Under the pieces are notes generated by a model. The model was not told where the DNA came from. It saw nothing but the letters and a program-made list of their open reading frames with translations, and did not search any database. This document shows positions 10,901-23,926 of a stretch of DNA of 64,000 bases, in pieces (the first letter of the stretch is position 1; every line of letters starts with the position of its first letter). This DNA comes from Alisma plantago-aquatica. Lineage: Eukaryota > Streptophyta > Magnoliopsida > Alismatales > Alismataceae. The DNA lies in assembly GCA_963693085.1 (NCBI GenBank), contig OY856410.1, positions 1,392,592,863 to 1,392,656,862 of the forward strand. The letters are read 5' to 3'. A program made the translations under genes and the position numbers.

Positions 10901-11825
10901 CTCATCCTCCAAGCCCCAAGAGAGACTATCTTGCTCCTTAGGCTTCACAAGGTCTTCCACCAATAAGAATAGAAAGCAAGGATGGCTAAAAGGATCCTCT
11001 TGCATGGAGAGAAAGAGGATTATATACTAGAGGGATGAGAGAGGGATCATGGAAGAGGTGTCATCACCTTAGGAGCTTATGTGACACTTGTCTATGAGAA
11101 AAGAGCCACATGCAACAACATGCAAGACATGGTGATAAGATCAAGGCTAGGTCTCACCATCTTGGTCTCCTACCAAGGGCATACCCGATACCATATATCC
11201 ACACACCCACAAACTGATATGGAAACACCCTACACACTCACAAAATGATAGGGCACAACCCTACACACTCACAAACTGATAGGGTACAACCCTACACACT
11301 CACAAACTGATAGGGCATAGTCCTACACACTCACAAACCAATAGAGAACAACCCTAAACACTCTCAAATTGATACGTCACAACCCTACACAGTCAAAAAT
11401 TGATAGGCACAATCCTACACACTCTCAAACCGATACACATCCTCTCCAAGGCTCTCTAACCCAAGACAACACATCTAGGTGCAAGACACACCTCACACAT
11501 GTGTTCAACACATCACCAAGGATGTCACCTCACAACCAAGATACAAAAAAGGTGCCCATATCTCTATATCTCCTCTATGATGGCAAGAGAGAGAAGGAAC
11601 ACTCTAGAGGTGGCAAAATTGCACATCAACCCCTACTCTGGGTGAATTGTAAATTGCACCAAAACCCCATGACAAAGCACAAACATCATCCAAACAAGCT
11701 CAAACAAGAAATGTAAACTTTTGACAAGTCCTAATTACATATCAGATGATTAGATCAATGTTCCAAGCAACTTACTTAGGAAAAAGAAACATGGTTATCC
11801 CAAAACATGGGTCAGGGTCCTTACA
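7946..11825 (-). mobile_element. Gypsy (Tekay/Del-like) 5' LTR, antisense, 3.88 kb (copy 1)
   Basis: On the minus strand the LTR begins TGTAAGGACCCTGACCC at 11825 and ends GGGTGTCACA at 7946, next to the primer site. A TATA-like TATATAAT lies on the minus strand at 11019-11026, about 0.8 kb into the LTR, and may be the promoter. It includes a 31-bp minisatellite (11228-11440) and smaller repeats at about 8930-9040 and 9950-10030. Its right edge abuts LINE ORF2 sequence directly, so the element was inserted into the LINE. The partner 3' LTR is not in the window, so target duplications cannot be tested. The diverged LTR ending at 18667 belongs to the same broad family in the opposite orientation. 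Confidence 0.8.
11228..11440. repeat. 31-bp minisatellite inside the LTR (copy 1)
   Basis: About seven tandem units built on CCTACACACTCACAAACTGA plus TAGGGCACAAC follow one another at 31-bp spacing (starts at 11228, 11259, 11290 and so on), decaying to the right. The same array lies at 31231-31445 in copy 2. Confidence 0.9.
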
Positions 11826-14800
11826 ATTTTCATCTTCTTCTTATCAAAGATCTCCTGGTTCATAGTCTTCCATAAATTGTAGCAGTCGATCATGAATGTG
11901 AGAGCATGTTCCAGGTCAGGTTTCATGTTTGTATCTAGCCAATTCCACATGTTATCATCTCCAAAGAATGCATTCCAATGTATGCCATTGATGATCCCTT
12001 TCCATACAGGTACAACCCTCTCATAGTCTCTCAAAGCATGTAAGTAGGTTTCTTCATGAGTTCCACATCAATGACATTTGTTATCAGTAGTCATATGCTG
12101 GATATATCTATGGATGTTAGTTAAAATGACATTATGTCCTACAAGCCACAATAACATCTTTACTTTTGTAGAAAATTTAGCTCTCCATAGAATGTTGCCA
12201 ACTACCCTCAACCTTTATGTCTTTTTGTAGGTGCAACTGAGCATGAGCACTATCCACTGTGAATGTTCCAGACTCAGTGTGATTCCATCATTTTATGTCC
12301 TTGAGTTGTGAATTCATAGGAACTTGGACACACTTTATCCTTGCAGTGTCCTCATCACTCACCCATTCCTTCAGAAAATGAACATCCCATTGGTTCTCTA
12401 AGTTTACAATGCTTGATACCTACAAGTCATCCAGCTCAGGTGTACCGATTTCTTGGGTCTAGTTATCAATATGTATTCAAAACTCCACCACTTATCCCTC
12501 CACATGTTGATTCCTTCACCACTCATAGGGATCTAGGAAGAGTTTTCAACAATAAACTCTTTGCATTTGAACACATCACATCCCAACCTGAACACATTAG
12601 GGATAGTGGTGTTCCATGCATGTAACAACTTGGGGCTCATGCTCTTGCACCAAAGTGAGGCCTTCCCTATTGTGATCTTACAAAAGTGAATAATTATGAG
12701 GGTAAGATTCCATTCTTGCATAGATCGAATTCCCAAACCACCATCTTCTTTCAACTTGTGATTTTATTCTATGCAACAAGAGACATGGGATGTGCTTTGT
12801 GGTTGCCACCCCAAATAAAGGAACAAATGCTACTATCAATTCTATCATAGATCTTCATAGGAATAACTTATGTTTGCATTATATAACTAGGAATTGCACT
12901 TAACATAGATTTCTCGATAGAAACTCTACCTGCCAAAGATAGGCAACATGCTGTCTAGGAGTTGATGTTGGTATTTATACGATTTAATACATTTCCATAG
13001 GTGTCATGTTTCACCTGACCATGAATTAGAAGAACACCCAAGTATTTTTCTAGGCCCTCCACTTCAGCAATGCCGCTCAGCCTACAAATGGACCTCCTTG
13101 TTTTCCTTTGCACCGTTGTAGAAAAAAAGATACTTGATTTGGCAATAGAAATACATTGTCTAGAGACCTCCTGAAGTCTTTGAAGCAGTTAAAAATCACT
13201 TGCATTTGCTTAGCGTTCAATTTTGCAAAGAGGATCATGTCATATACAAAACAAAGGTGTGACATGTTTGTCCCTTTTACTGCCAATTTAATAGGTGACC
13301 ATATTTTGGCTTGCACTTTACTCTCTATATGCTGACTTAGGCGTTCTAGGCATAAGGCAAGCAAATATGAAGAAAATGGGTCTCCTTGTCAAAGACTCCT
13401 GGTGGGGCTTGGAAATCGCCTGCAAATTTCCTTTTCCATATAGTAGAAGCACAACTTCATGCGATAGAGTTAATAATGTACTTGATGATACTTTTAGACA
13501 TTCAGATCTTCTCTAAAATGTCTACAATGAAGGGCCATGTCATTTTATCATAAGCTTTAGATAGATCGACTTTTATAGCCATAGTGCTAGCAACATTTCT
13601 CCTATTCATGTTGTGGATAACTTTCCAAACTACTACAATACTATATCCTGAACCATGGAACAAAAGCAATATGTGCTAGAGAGATCCAATTATTTAAGTA
13701 TTGCTTCAATATTTGTACAATTACTTTGGAAGTCAATTTGAACGAGAGGTTCTTGAGAGATATAGTTCTAAAATGTTCACACTTTTAAGGTTTAGATATC
13801 TTTGGAATCAGGATGATATTTGCATCACACATCCTACTATCAAGGGCTTCACCTGCAATAACGTTAGATATAGTTACAAGAATAGATTTCTTAATTGTAT
13901 GCAAATTCTCTATGAAGAAGGATCCAACAACACCATTCAGGCCACATGCTTTATAAGGGTTCATATCTTGCAGAATTTTATACACCTCATCAAGAGTCGG
14001 TGTGCTCTCAAACCTCTGACTTTTCTAATTATTGAGTTTATGTATTGACCTCTGAAGTTCTTGATCTTATGCTCATCTACCTGGTAAGATTCTGTGAATA
14101 GATTTTTAAAATAATTGATAAGTAAGAGATGTACCTCATCCTCTCCAATAGTCCATTCACTCCGACCATTCCTTAGCATGGTCACTAAGTTTGAATGATG
14201 ATGTTTTTTTACATAAGCATTATAGAATCTCGTGTTGAGATCCCCATAAATTGTCCATTGTAGGTGGCACTTCTTCTTCCAATCCCCCTCTTTAGTGCAG
14301 AGGATTTCAACATATTGGTTTTGCATTTTGAAGCTCATTCAGTCTAAGACTTCAACATAGACTGGTTTGAAGGATATGGATATTACAAAGAAGTTTAGCT
14401 TTCTCCTTTCTCTATTTAGATAGATATTTAGTCTTCCAATTGGTGATATTATTTTTCACACCATCCAGAGCTTTGTTAAAGTCCATGTATTTTTTTCCAT
14501 CTGTTCTTCAACATTTGTTGGAATTCATGGGTCTTGGCCCATGAGGATTTAATAATGGAGCGTTGTGGAGGCGATACCTTCATGGTAGATATGATCAAAA
14601 TGGGACAATTATTAGACAAGACTTTTAGTAGGTGTTCCACAATGAACCGTGGGTATTTCAGAATGAACTCTATGTTCCAAACTGCACGATCCAATCTAGA
14701 TTTAAGAGTGCCATGCTTGTAGGTAAATCACATTCCTGAGAAGACAAGATAAAAACAATTTGCTTCCAACAGAGTGTTGTTAAACAATTCAACCTCTTTG

Positions 14801-15257
14801 AAATCATATCTTTTGCCTCCCTTCTTCTCACTTGGGTGGACAGTAGCATTGAAGTCACCTATGGCTATCCATGTATTATCAAACCTTTTGCTCATATTGA
14901 CTAAGTGCTTCCACAGAAGTTTCCTAACCTTGATATGGGGATTGGCATATATAAATGTGATATATGTAATATCATTTACCAAGCATGTGATGAATTGTCA
15001 GTGATTGTTGATGATTTTAATTTTGCAATCCTCCTCTTGCAAGAAGATTCCAATCCTTCCTACAAAACCTCTAGATTCAACATAGTGGGATCATGAAAGA
15101 CTAAGATTTTTAATGGTTATGCATGCATCCTCTTCACTGATACAAAGTTCCAACAAGGCAACTATTTTTGGTTTTTCAGAATAATCACCTTCTTTAGGAC
15201 TCAACAAGTGTCCCTATTGAAAATTCCTCTTGTATTCCAACAAATTATGTCCATCAT
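11826..15257 (-). pseudogene. LINE (L1-type) ORF2: endonuclease and reverse transcriptase remnant (copy 1)
   Basis: ORF2 starts at 15257 (MMDIICWNTRGI), the usual opening of the APE-type endonuclease of plant L1 elements. The endonuclease motif GDFNATVHPSEKKGG is at about 14820-14860. Reverse transcriptase blocks follow: MNPYKACGLNGV near 13960, IKVDLSKAYDKMTW near 13550, and a degraded catalytic box FVYDMILF near 13240 (usually FADD). GGLGIRSMQEWN at about 12740 and the WNWLDTNMKPDL / YNLWK region at 11830-12000 are the C-terminal part. Many stops and frameshifts make it inactive. The 3' end and poly-A are lost because the antisense Gypsy LTR abuts at 11826. Confidence 0.9.
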
Positions 15258-15303
15258 TAAACAACAATAAAGAGAATATTAGGATAAAACCCTTACCACT
15301 AAC

Positions 15304-16700
15304 TACAAGTTCTCAAGTGGTTCTTGATTCTCCTTTCCATCTTCCACTTTAACACCCTCTTCTTCCCTACTATCCTGGTCCAGGTGTAGCCTCGGGCTTT
15401 TCTTATGCTTCTCATATGGTGGTTTAGGCCTAGCATTCTTGAATTTAGGTGCATTACTCTTTATCTTCCTTTCTAGTGGGAACGACCATCATTATTGTTG
15501 ATGTTGGAGTTGAGATGAGTGCCATTATCCTCTTCCATCACCTCATCTATTTCAGGTGGTACCTCCGTTATCTTTATTGTCGATGCATTAGCTAATGTTA
15601 TAGTTGCATCAGTAATGGTGGATGATCCCTCCTTGTCTTACATAACGCTCATCTTCACTGCTTCCACTACTGATAATTCTTCCTCTGCCTTATCCTCCAC
15701 ATTGATAACCTCTACAATAACCTAATCTATCCCCAGATTTACAACCGTATGTCCACCAAAGTTTTCCTTTTGTTGAATGTTCTCCCCATGAATTTCCTCT
15801 AACACCTTTCTCTTATCATCAACAATGTCAATTTTCTTTTTCTTCCACACCTTTTTAGTCTTGTCCACTATTTCCTTAGTATTCATGTTTTGAGTCATGA
15901 TTTTTTGTGCTTTCTTCAACAACTTCTATTGTGGCATCCTCATTGGCCTCCAGGTCTGCTAGACCTCAAAATTTGTCTACAATGTTCGTATCTTCATGTG
16001 TCCCCTCATTGGTCTTCTTGTGTTGTGTATTACGAGTTTGGTGTGTTGTAACTTTCTTCTTTTGTGTCTACAATTTATTCCTTCCTTCTCCTTCCTACTG
16101 AGTTGTAGTTGATGTAGTCCCTCTGTGGTAGCATTGTCAATATAATTCCTATCCACCCTAACACAACGCTTAGCACTGTGTTTGAGTTTGCCATAAGAGT
16201 TGTAGGTTTCTAGAAATGCCTCGTATTCCACCTAATAGATGCTTTCATTAATCATGATGGTGTGTATCAGCAGCTTCGTAGTATCGACTTCTATTGCAAA
16301 CTGGGTGAATTTACTCCTTGTTCTCTCCATTTTTTGGGCATCATCTTTACTAGGCTTCATAGTGCTAACCCCATGTAGTAAAAAATTGTAGGTACGTAGA
16401 GGTGCAATAGGAGATCGAGAATCCTCACCCATGTGACAAGGTATTTGGGAAGATCTCCTGATGGTCTAAAGGAGGGGAACCACTTCCAAACCGCTAGGAA
16501 GTAGCCAAAGATTTTCCATGGCCCACCTATCAGTTCTCTTCGACCAAGTCCCTTTGGTTAAAGAGATGATCTTGTCCAATTTGGTTGCTAGGGTTGTTGG
16601 TTGCCTTTGGTCACCTTGGCTTAATTTCTCTTCATTCGTAGAGATTGGTGAACTACTTTTTCCTTCAGTCCATGAGAATTCCTGAACACGTTCTTACTTA
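15304..16700 (-). pseudogene. LINE ORF1 remnant (DUF4283-type with degenerate zinc knuckle)
   Basis: Just upstream of ORF2 on the same strand. At about 16520-16200 the frame shows GPWKIFGYFLAVWKW, VTWVRILDLLLHLY and later EVDTTKLL, which fit the DUF4283 RNA-binding domain of plant LINE ORF1 (family text GPW...W.P.F.P and VWVRLP.LP.E). At about 16225-16165 YNSYGKLKHSAKRC is a zinc knuckle whose first two Cys have become Tyr. An acidic, Lys/Glu-rich tail runs to the stop near 15304. Stops and frameshifts are present. The 5' end, near 16700, is not sharp. Only the C-terminal tail survives in copy 2 (35263-35480). Confidence 0.75.
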
Positions 16701-16949
16701 ATGGTGCCACCTTGTGATAGTAATAGTTGACACTATTACTTCCAAGAATGTGGGAGATGGTGATATTTAGGGTTTGATGTTAATTGCTATTTTGAAACCT
16801 TGACCTAGATAATTAAGTTGAATCCTAATCCTAATTGCTCATATATAATGATGTTGCCTAGTTACCTGAGTAATTAGCATGTTGATAAAATTCTTTCTCT
16901 CTCCAAAACTATTATAACCCTAATGTATGGTCATATAAGCATTATAGTT
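16701..16949. other. Junction zone between LINE 5' end and diverged LTR, unassigned
   Basis: AT-rich sequence without a recognisable motif. The start of the diverged LTR and the 5' end of the LINE both lie somewhere here or slightly beyond. Confidence 0.4.
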
Positions 16950-18667
16950 CTTAAATGCATGTTTATGCCGAACTTATGTGACACATGTGTGGCGATTATG
17001 AGCCTTGGTGAGTCATGGAGAGATAATGATGTTCTTGCAAGAAATAATGTGAATGGTTTTATGGCCTTTACAATGGCTTTGTACTCTATTGAGGTGATAT
17101 CCTCTAGTGATGTTATAAAGGATTGGTATCCCATGATGAGGTGATAATGGCGATGTCCTTGTGTATGGCAGTGAGACAATATCATGTTGTAATGTGATTA
17201 GCTTTATGCTTTATGTGTTTTATATTTTCTGAAATTTCACTCTACCTATGCTTTATAGAATCTATTTAGAGTTTTCTTGTAACTTGATAGATGCAGTAAA
17301 AGACACACAATTGGCTTAACTAATCAAGTGGAACCCTAATCAAGTAGTTTCCCTAGCCTTAGATACATTCTAGTGTCACAACTTGCTAGATGGTGAAATG
17401 AGTATTTCTAAGGGAAACTCGAAGTGCATAATGTTGAGTATGCAGGGTGCTTGGAGAGTACATCCTTGTCATCCAGATCCCAAGTGTATAGGGAGGACAT
17501 TTGCGGCCATACCTAGCCCTCAGTTTGAGAACAACTACAATCGTTTCTTGGTGATTATATATGTGATGTGATTTGGAGGAAAATTGCGGTTGTACCTCGA
17601 TGATTGGGTTTGTATACCCTGGTTTCTAGAGTCGTGACCTGTACCAAGGTGGGCTAGGTGTTTTCGGCTTGACTATATATCACTGGTGGCAATTTGACTG
17701 AGATTTCATCGCGGTGTAGATTTGTAATGACGAAGTAATGCGGAGAAGATCTTAGAGTCTAACTCCTCCTAGATCTTGTATGGAACTGATTTTTACTTAG
17801 TAGTGGTTAGTTGAATTTGTACGGTACAACTCAAATCCTTAGGGCATTAATTAAAAATATGTAATACATTTATGTAGTATATATACTTAGGGTTAAACAT
17901 TATTCACATTGGATGTTTACCCTTGCCTTGTTTTTACTATGGCTTAGTTGTTATATAATGCGGTAAGAGAAATCAATTATTGTACATGTTCTTCATATTC
18001 CTTCTAGAGGTATATAATGATCTGCTTATCTGCTAGAGCTATTACATGCCTAACTTGTGTGATCTATTTAAACAATTCATTTAGTCGAATATGCTCACCC
18101 TACTTAATAATGTTATATCCTATTGTAGAAATAATCTTTGGTTTAGAGTTATATCTCTATTATAGGGACTTGGGTCTCACCCTTGTGGTTCGCCACATCT
18201 TTTTAGGTGGTCATCAGCAATGTGGACATGATGACACTGTTGAGGAAGAGAAGCTTGGAGATCAGTAGTCGTAGAAGGTTGGCTAGCTATTAGTCTTGTA
18301 GTAGAGTCCTATGTGTCGTCCCTATAGTCTTAGGTCCCTGAGGGATGTGTTTTGTATATGATCTATACATCGATACATGTTTTTGGTAGTATGACTTGGT
18401 TGTACATAAGGCTTGTATAAGTGGCTTGTATATGTGAACAGATCTTTTGTAAAATTTGTGTGGGAGATGGACACTATATAGGTGTATATGCCTAGTATGA
18501 TATGTTATATGTTATAGGCTGTGGACCTTTTTGTAATATGTTTCTTCTTAGTGGTGGTTATTTAAGATCATTTTTAATTTATCATTCTTTTGGTAATGTA
18601 GTTGCTTAGTAGTTGAATACATACTTTGTTTTTAATCATCTTTCTCATGCGGCATTGGGGTGTCACA
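16950..18667 (+). mobile_element. Diverged sense-oriented LTR related to the 3.9-kb antisense Gypsy LTR
   Basis: Read forward, 17281-17940 runs parallel to the reverse complement of about 8650-9260. Shared text includes AATCAAGT, GATGGTGAAATGAGT, GTGACCTGTACCAAGG (versus GTGACCTATACCAAGG) and CTCAAATCCTTAGGGCAT. Both end in GGGTGTCACA, here at 18667. I judge similarity at about 65-70%, so it is a separate, older member of the same LTR family. No Met-type primer site follows, so it is either a 3' LTR or a solo LTR. The left edge is uncertain. Confidence 0.65.
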
Positions 18668-21116
18668 CAGGTGTTCGAACTTTAGAATAGGAATCACATA
18701 TTCTTGACACGATCACCTAATAAATGCTAGTTGGATGGTTATTTGAGGAACCTCAAAATCCATGACCTCAAATTTGAGAGAAGTCTGGCTTTTGTGTATT
18801 TTGTGCTCCCATGAGACCTAAATCTTCATAATCCTAATTCGGTCATTAAAATAAGGAGTTGGATCGGCTAATGTAGGAACATGGTTTTTGATGGTGATGC
18901 TCCAGACCCCCCATGTCTTTTTATCTTTGATTAGTTAAATTTTATTTCTATTCTTAGCATAATAAAACTCTCAAATTTGGACTTTTATTTCTTATTCTCA
19001 CGTTTGGTTTTAAATTTCAACCACATTTTTGTTGTCTCTTTTGAGCGATACCTTACTATAACTAGAAGTTGATTTTTTGCTTGTATCAAGCTAACAACCT
19101 TTTTAGAAGGTTAAACTCTAGGATTCTTCCTAGTGATTTGGTGTGCAATGACACACATCAAATTTGATGCCGTTGTTGAGGATGACACATGTTGTGTTTC
19201 AAACCCGATCAATTGTGTATTTACGATTTCTGAATTCTGGTTTGGTTTGTAATTCTTAGTTTTTTTGCTTTATAATTGATAGCTTCTTCTTGTAATTTTA
19301 GTTTCTTTTTCATAATTTATTTTTCCTACCAAGTCCCATTCTATGAGTGTATCTCCTCTTTCTACTGAGTTTCAATTCCAGTACTACTGTTCTTTTTCTA
19401 GTTTTTTTTTGTAATTTTAGTTTGATTTTTTAACTTCTAGTCTTGTTTCATAATTCCTTAGATTATTCTTTTGTAATTTATAGTTGTGTATAAATCCTTA
19501 GTTCATTTTGTATTTTTACTTTAGTTAACTCCTGACTTGTTTTGCAATTTTTAATTTTTTTCATAATTCTTATTTCCCTTTTAATTTATTTTAGAATAAT
19601 TAAATGACTTATTTTTAAGAATAATATCAAATGGAGTGGTCATCCCAATCCTTACATTGTCAAATATGTGAAAATTACAACCATATATCACTTGATTGTC
19701 CAAATATACCCCCTCAGAGTATGGTAGTACATAGTAATAATGAGCCTTCCTATCACAGTGCACATGATGAAAATTATAATCCACAAATTTTTAAAGGCCA
19801 TTATGAGGGATCGTGACACACATTTATGACCAAGAATGTTATGGGGGTATGGTGAAGATGACCAACACAAATTTGGGGTGTATGAACCTTATTGTGAAAA
19901 TCAATATACACCTCAACAAGAGGAGTGACTTAGGGCCCTAGAAAGGATAGTAGTAGAACAACATGAAATTTTAGAAAATTGACAAGCATTGATAACTATT
20001 TTACTAGAAGCCCAACCAAAGAACTCCCAGAGGAAGTTATAGAAATCTAGGATGAATTTCCCCGACAACGATGATGATGATTTTATCCCTATGTCATTTC
20101 TATCGAATCCAACGAAAATAGCACCAACTAAGGGGTTCAATCATTATGTGATGAGTATACTGGTATTCTGACTTTTCCGCTAGAGGCTTTATTACTAGAG
20201 TATGAAAAGTCACAACAAACGAGTCATACTTGTTTTTCTATAGATACTGAATCTCTAACAATCCTTCCTATTGTTGACCTTGATCCAAACACTATCATTA
20301 ACCAACCAATTTTAGTTGAGTCTATTCTAAACAATAAGCCACCAGCCTCCAATAATGAACTAGCTCCTCACACTCTAAGACAACCAATTTTTATTTTGCA
20401 TATGGCTAGTTTAGATCAGGAGACTACACCTTTGGAAAAGTTCTACATGCCGCCATTTCTTTATTGCAAAGATGTTATTCCAATTTTAATTCCTCCTGAA
20501 CCCTTGGGAAAATCTTACATGGAGGAAATTGAACTACATGCTATATCAACAATAAAACTCATTAGTTCTTTTGATCATAATGTTGATTGCATGGTTTTTC
20601 AGGAGCACAAAATATTTATAATGATGATTTCATTGAATTTATTCCGCTCACATAAAAACCAAACTTCTCTTTTATGCAAATCTAGGTGATGAGAAGAAAC
20701 CCAAACCAGATCCTCTGCCTGATCTTGCAAAGTGGATAGTACATGTTTACTAGATCAGCTCAAACTCCATCTTGAGTCAATCTCTCTCGATCCACATACA
20801 TCACAAGAGATTCCTCTAGTATTGAAGAAAGATCTATGGATCTTGCTGGAGGGACTGTGGGGGCAACAAACAACATCATTTTTCTCTACCTGAAATCCCC
20901 CTCGATCTCTACAACTACCTAACCACTGGGTGCATTATGAATCCCTTCTGTGTAAAGTTCCAGCCCTGGTCAACATTTTATTTATCTGGACATTTCTTGA
21001 GTTACCAGGACCGCCTAGTGAGCCCATAGAAACTCTTCCCTCCATTCTAAATTTAAGTTTTTCTTGTGATGAGAAATTTTTTAAGTTCGAGGTGGAGGTG
21101 GGTGTTAGATCTAGGA
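18668..21116 (+). mobile_element. Gypsy-like non-autonomous element with Asp-type primer site and gag remnant (copy 2)
   Basis: An LTR end is inferred at about 19160 (ending ACACATCA). A T-rich leader and a CCHC knuckle (CQICENYNHISLDC, 19658-19699) follow, then a broken frame to about 20690, including an open 97-codon run at 20396-20689 that is interrupted in copy 1. Only about 0.45 kb separates primer site and knuckle, too little for a normal Gag, and no protease, reverse transcriptase or integrase is seen. The LTR start may be anywhere from 18668. The right end is cut at 21117 by the antisense Copia LTR. Lineage (Athila/Tat-like by primer site) is an inference. Confidence 0.5.
19164..19182 (+). 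promoter_or_regulatory. Primer binding site-like sequence, tRNA-Asp type (degenerate)
   Basis: TTGATGCCGTTGTTGAGGA resembles the TGGCGCCGTTGCCGGGGA primer site used by Athila/Tat-type Gypsy elements; the differences are mainly transitions of the C-to-T or G-to-A kind. It sits four bases after a CA that could end an LTR. Confidence 0.6.
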
Positions 21117-22626
21117 TGGTCTCTGGGGGGGGTAAATAGAGCTAAATGCACTTAAACAAAATTCATAAGACCTTCAAGATACTTCTAAGATAATAAGGCA
21201 AGTATGAATTTTTTAGTGCAACTAAAACATACATAGCAAGGGAGAGAGATTGAACAAGCACATGAACACAAGTTGTGTAGAGTGGTTCCATACTCCAAAC
21301 TAGGAGTAAGTGAGTACCTAGAGAGGTGAAGCTCTAGGATTCCTCAACCATTGCATACTTATATTCCATTATATGAAATACAATATATGACCTTCCTTTT
21401 ATGGGCCAAGGATACCCAACCTTCCCTTTAAGGAGAAGGGAGCTAACAACCTACCAAAGGACTTACCTATCCAAGACTAAGTCTTCAACCTCACCAAGGA
21501 CTTATTGACTTTACACTGAGTCTTTTGCCTTCACCAAGGACTTACCCACCCTAGCACAAGTCTTCTACCTTTGAGGAATTACCCTCTCTTCTTGGATCTT
21601 CCTCTTTTCACTTCACTTCACTAAGGAGAAGCTTTCACCAAGGGACACCTTTCCTTCTTATTCACCTCTCTTCACCAAGAGAGAGAATCTTCATGTTCAT
21701 CTTCATGGTAGAAATGAGAGATTGGGAGGTGGAGGAAGTGAGAGTCTCACAAGATATACATGTAGGTATAACTCTCTTACAAATCTCCTACTCACTCTAA
21801 TGGATGTAGCAAGTGATTAAGCTTGAGAGAGAGGAGGCTTTTGGAGGCACTAAACTATAATATAGGGACCTTCATAGTTCTTAGTTAACCATGGGATGAA
21901 GCTCAAGGGGTACTATTTATAGTTGGGGATGCCTACCAGCCATTATAAACACTTAAGTTTGAATATTAACAGTTTGGGGTGTTGTGACAGATATTTGTTT
22001 TCAAGTTTTGCAACACTCCAACAGCTAGAAACACTTTTTCTATACTTTTCATACATTGCGATTGGTTGAGTGTACTTTTGGGAAACTTGGCCGATTACAC
22101 TATTTGACAAAGCAAATTTGAAGCATCCATTGAGTTTATCCTGGATGAAACTCGACCAATCATTTAAATGTGATTTTCTAGTGTAGGGTGTCAGTCAAGT
22201 TCTGTGTTTTGGAAACTCGACCGAACCTGGACATTCTCAAAATGCATCAAGGGTGTTGGTCAAGTTTTTCACATGAGAAACTCGACCAAATAGGCACTCT
22301 GTGGTGTATTTCAAAAAATATCATTAAAGTGCTTAAAATATTCGATTCAACTACTCCTAATTTTTCTAAGCTTAATTACAAGTCATACAATAATTACAAG
22401 TGATTTACAATATGATTCTAATGGATTTACATCATATTTCACAAAAGTGCACTTGCATTGATTTTGACTTGTCTTTTCTCCAAGTTAGGAAGTGCAAGTT
22501 TGTCTATTTGGAGTGTGTCTATACCTAATCTAAAATCACTTAAGTAGAAGCATTAGACACAAATAAGTGGAATGGTCAGTCATCATCAAAACAGGGGTTT
22601 TAGTCAACATTGACCTTGAGTCAACA
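21117..22626 (-). mobile_element. SIRE/Maximus-type Copia 3' LTR, antisense (copy 2)
   Basis: Counterpart of 1479-2989, the same length within one base. It starts on the minus strand at 22626 (TGTTGACTCAAGG), with the polypurine tract just outside at 22627-22639. GTCGA-type motifs cluster at about 22110-22290. Confidence 0.75.
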
Positions 22627-23926
22627 TTCTCCCCCTTTTCAAAGATGACAAACCATTGCATAAATGTATTGAAAGATTTTAAGTAAAATCATACCTTTAG
22701 AGAAAACTAGGGGTTTCAATTGGATTGAATTCGTATCCCCCCTACATTGATGCTCATGGGGTCTCATACTCCCCCTCAATTGATGATATTTCTCCTACAT
22801 GGTTAGCTTTCATAACATTTTTAGAAACTATGTCTTCTACTCATATGTGTTATACATATATGTCTTCTCATTTTAGCATAAGACACGCCTTATCCCTACA
22901 TAAGACATAACTTCATCCCCTTTGTCATTTCAAAAAGTGGGGGTTTGAAGAGATAAAACTAAACATTAGAATAAGGAGATATCAAAAGGTAGAAAGGAGA
23001 GTAGAAGAGCAAAAACTAAGGGCTTTTCCAAGCAGTGTATATAAAGCAAATCAAGACATGCATCAAAACAACCCTGGATGCAGTTCTAGAAAACAACCAA
23101 GATAAGGCTATGCAAGCAAGGAACTCAAGATAGTAGATATGAAATTCAAGGAACAAGCTTGAGCAATTATGAAATAAGATACAAGCATAGCATATAGTTG
23201 AGTACCACTTGATCAAAAAATGAATAAGGGTACAACTACATGTATATGAACTACTAGTAGATTATATCAGAAGTTTAGGACTACTACTAGGATCTAGATC
23301 ATAGCATATGATGCACAAATTAAATAGAGAACTATGAGAAGATGTAGAGATATATCAAAATAAAGAGATATGCAATTTCAGAAGCTAGAAAGGATATAAC
23401 TCACTAGCCAATATGCATAGTTACCAAAATATGATTACCATTAAGAACCTCAGGATGCATCAAAAGATATCCTACTAGATATATGTAGAAAGTTAGAGCA
23501 CAAAGGAAGAAATTTTAAGACACAACCAAGAGATCCAATGAGATCATCATCAAAACCTGCATAACAACTCAAGCCAAGTAATTGCAAGATATAGAGATAT
23601 AAAAAAGGAAGCAATTAGAGAGATAGAGTTGTATGCAAAATAGGAAATTTAAAGTATGGAAATATGCACATATAAAGGTACCAAGGGGAGTTCCATAGAA
23701 TAAGACTACCGATTGAGAAAGTCTAGTTGAGGGGGAAATTCTCATACAAAAAGCCAACTGTATATTCTGTGCATAGTGTTGTTGGTCAAGATTTTGGGTT
23801 GAACTTCTCGACTGATGACAACTATTGGCAACACCCATCAGTGCTTGTCATTTGAGGTTCTTACAAGACAAACTCGATCGAAAATAGTTGTTATCAAAAA
23901 GCACATATATATAAAAGAACATATCT
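22627..23926 (-). mobile_element. Internal 3' remnant of the antisense Copia element (copy 2)
   Basis: Counterpart of 2990-4291. It holds the polypurine tract, CCCCCT boxes at about 22737-22780 and a GTCGA-type cluster near 23780-23885. No coding sequence is recognisable. Confidence 0.5.

Larger units (their letters stand above)
1..15475. repeat. Large direct duplication, copy 1
   Basis: The whole stretch recurs at 19635-35480 in the same orientation and order. The offset is about 19.63 kb at the left and 20.0 kb at the right; most of the change comes from a 415-bp deletion in this copy at 7743/7744. Sampled blocks differ by roughly 2-4% plus small indels. The left edge is cut by the window, so the duplication may begin further upstream. 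On the right, similarity stops near 15475, inside LINE ORF1: the LINE continues here but is interrupted in copy 2. The nested elements are the same in both copies, so they were in place before the duplication. Confidence 0.95.

Noticed and set aside
11228..11440. CRISPR-like array
   Set aside because: Units are contiguous 31-bp tandem repeats with no unique spacers, in a plant retrotransposon LTR.
12341..12625. 94-codon plus-strand open frame across the LINE
   Set aside because: It is the opposite-strand shadow of the LINE reverse transcriptase C-terminal region and is broken in copy 2.
7946..18667. One inverted-repeat DNA transposon bounded by TGTGACACC and GGGTGTCACA
   Set aside because: These termini are the edges of two separate LTRs of one family in opposite orientation; the primer site at 7927-7938 and the LINE between them show independent insertions.
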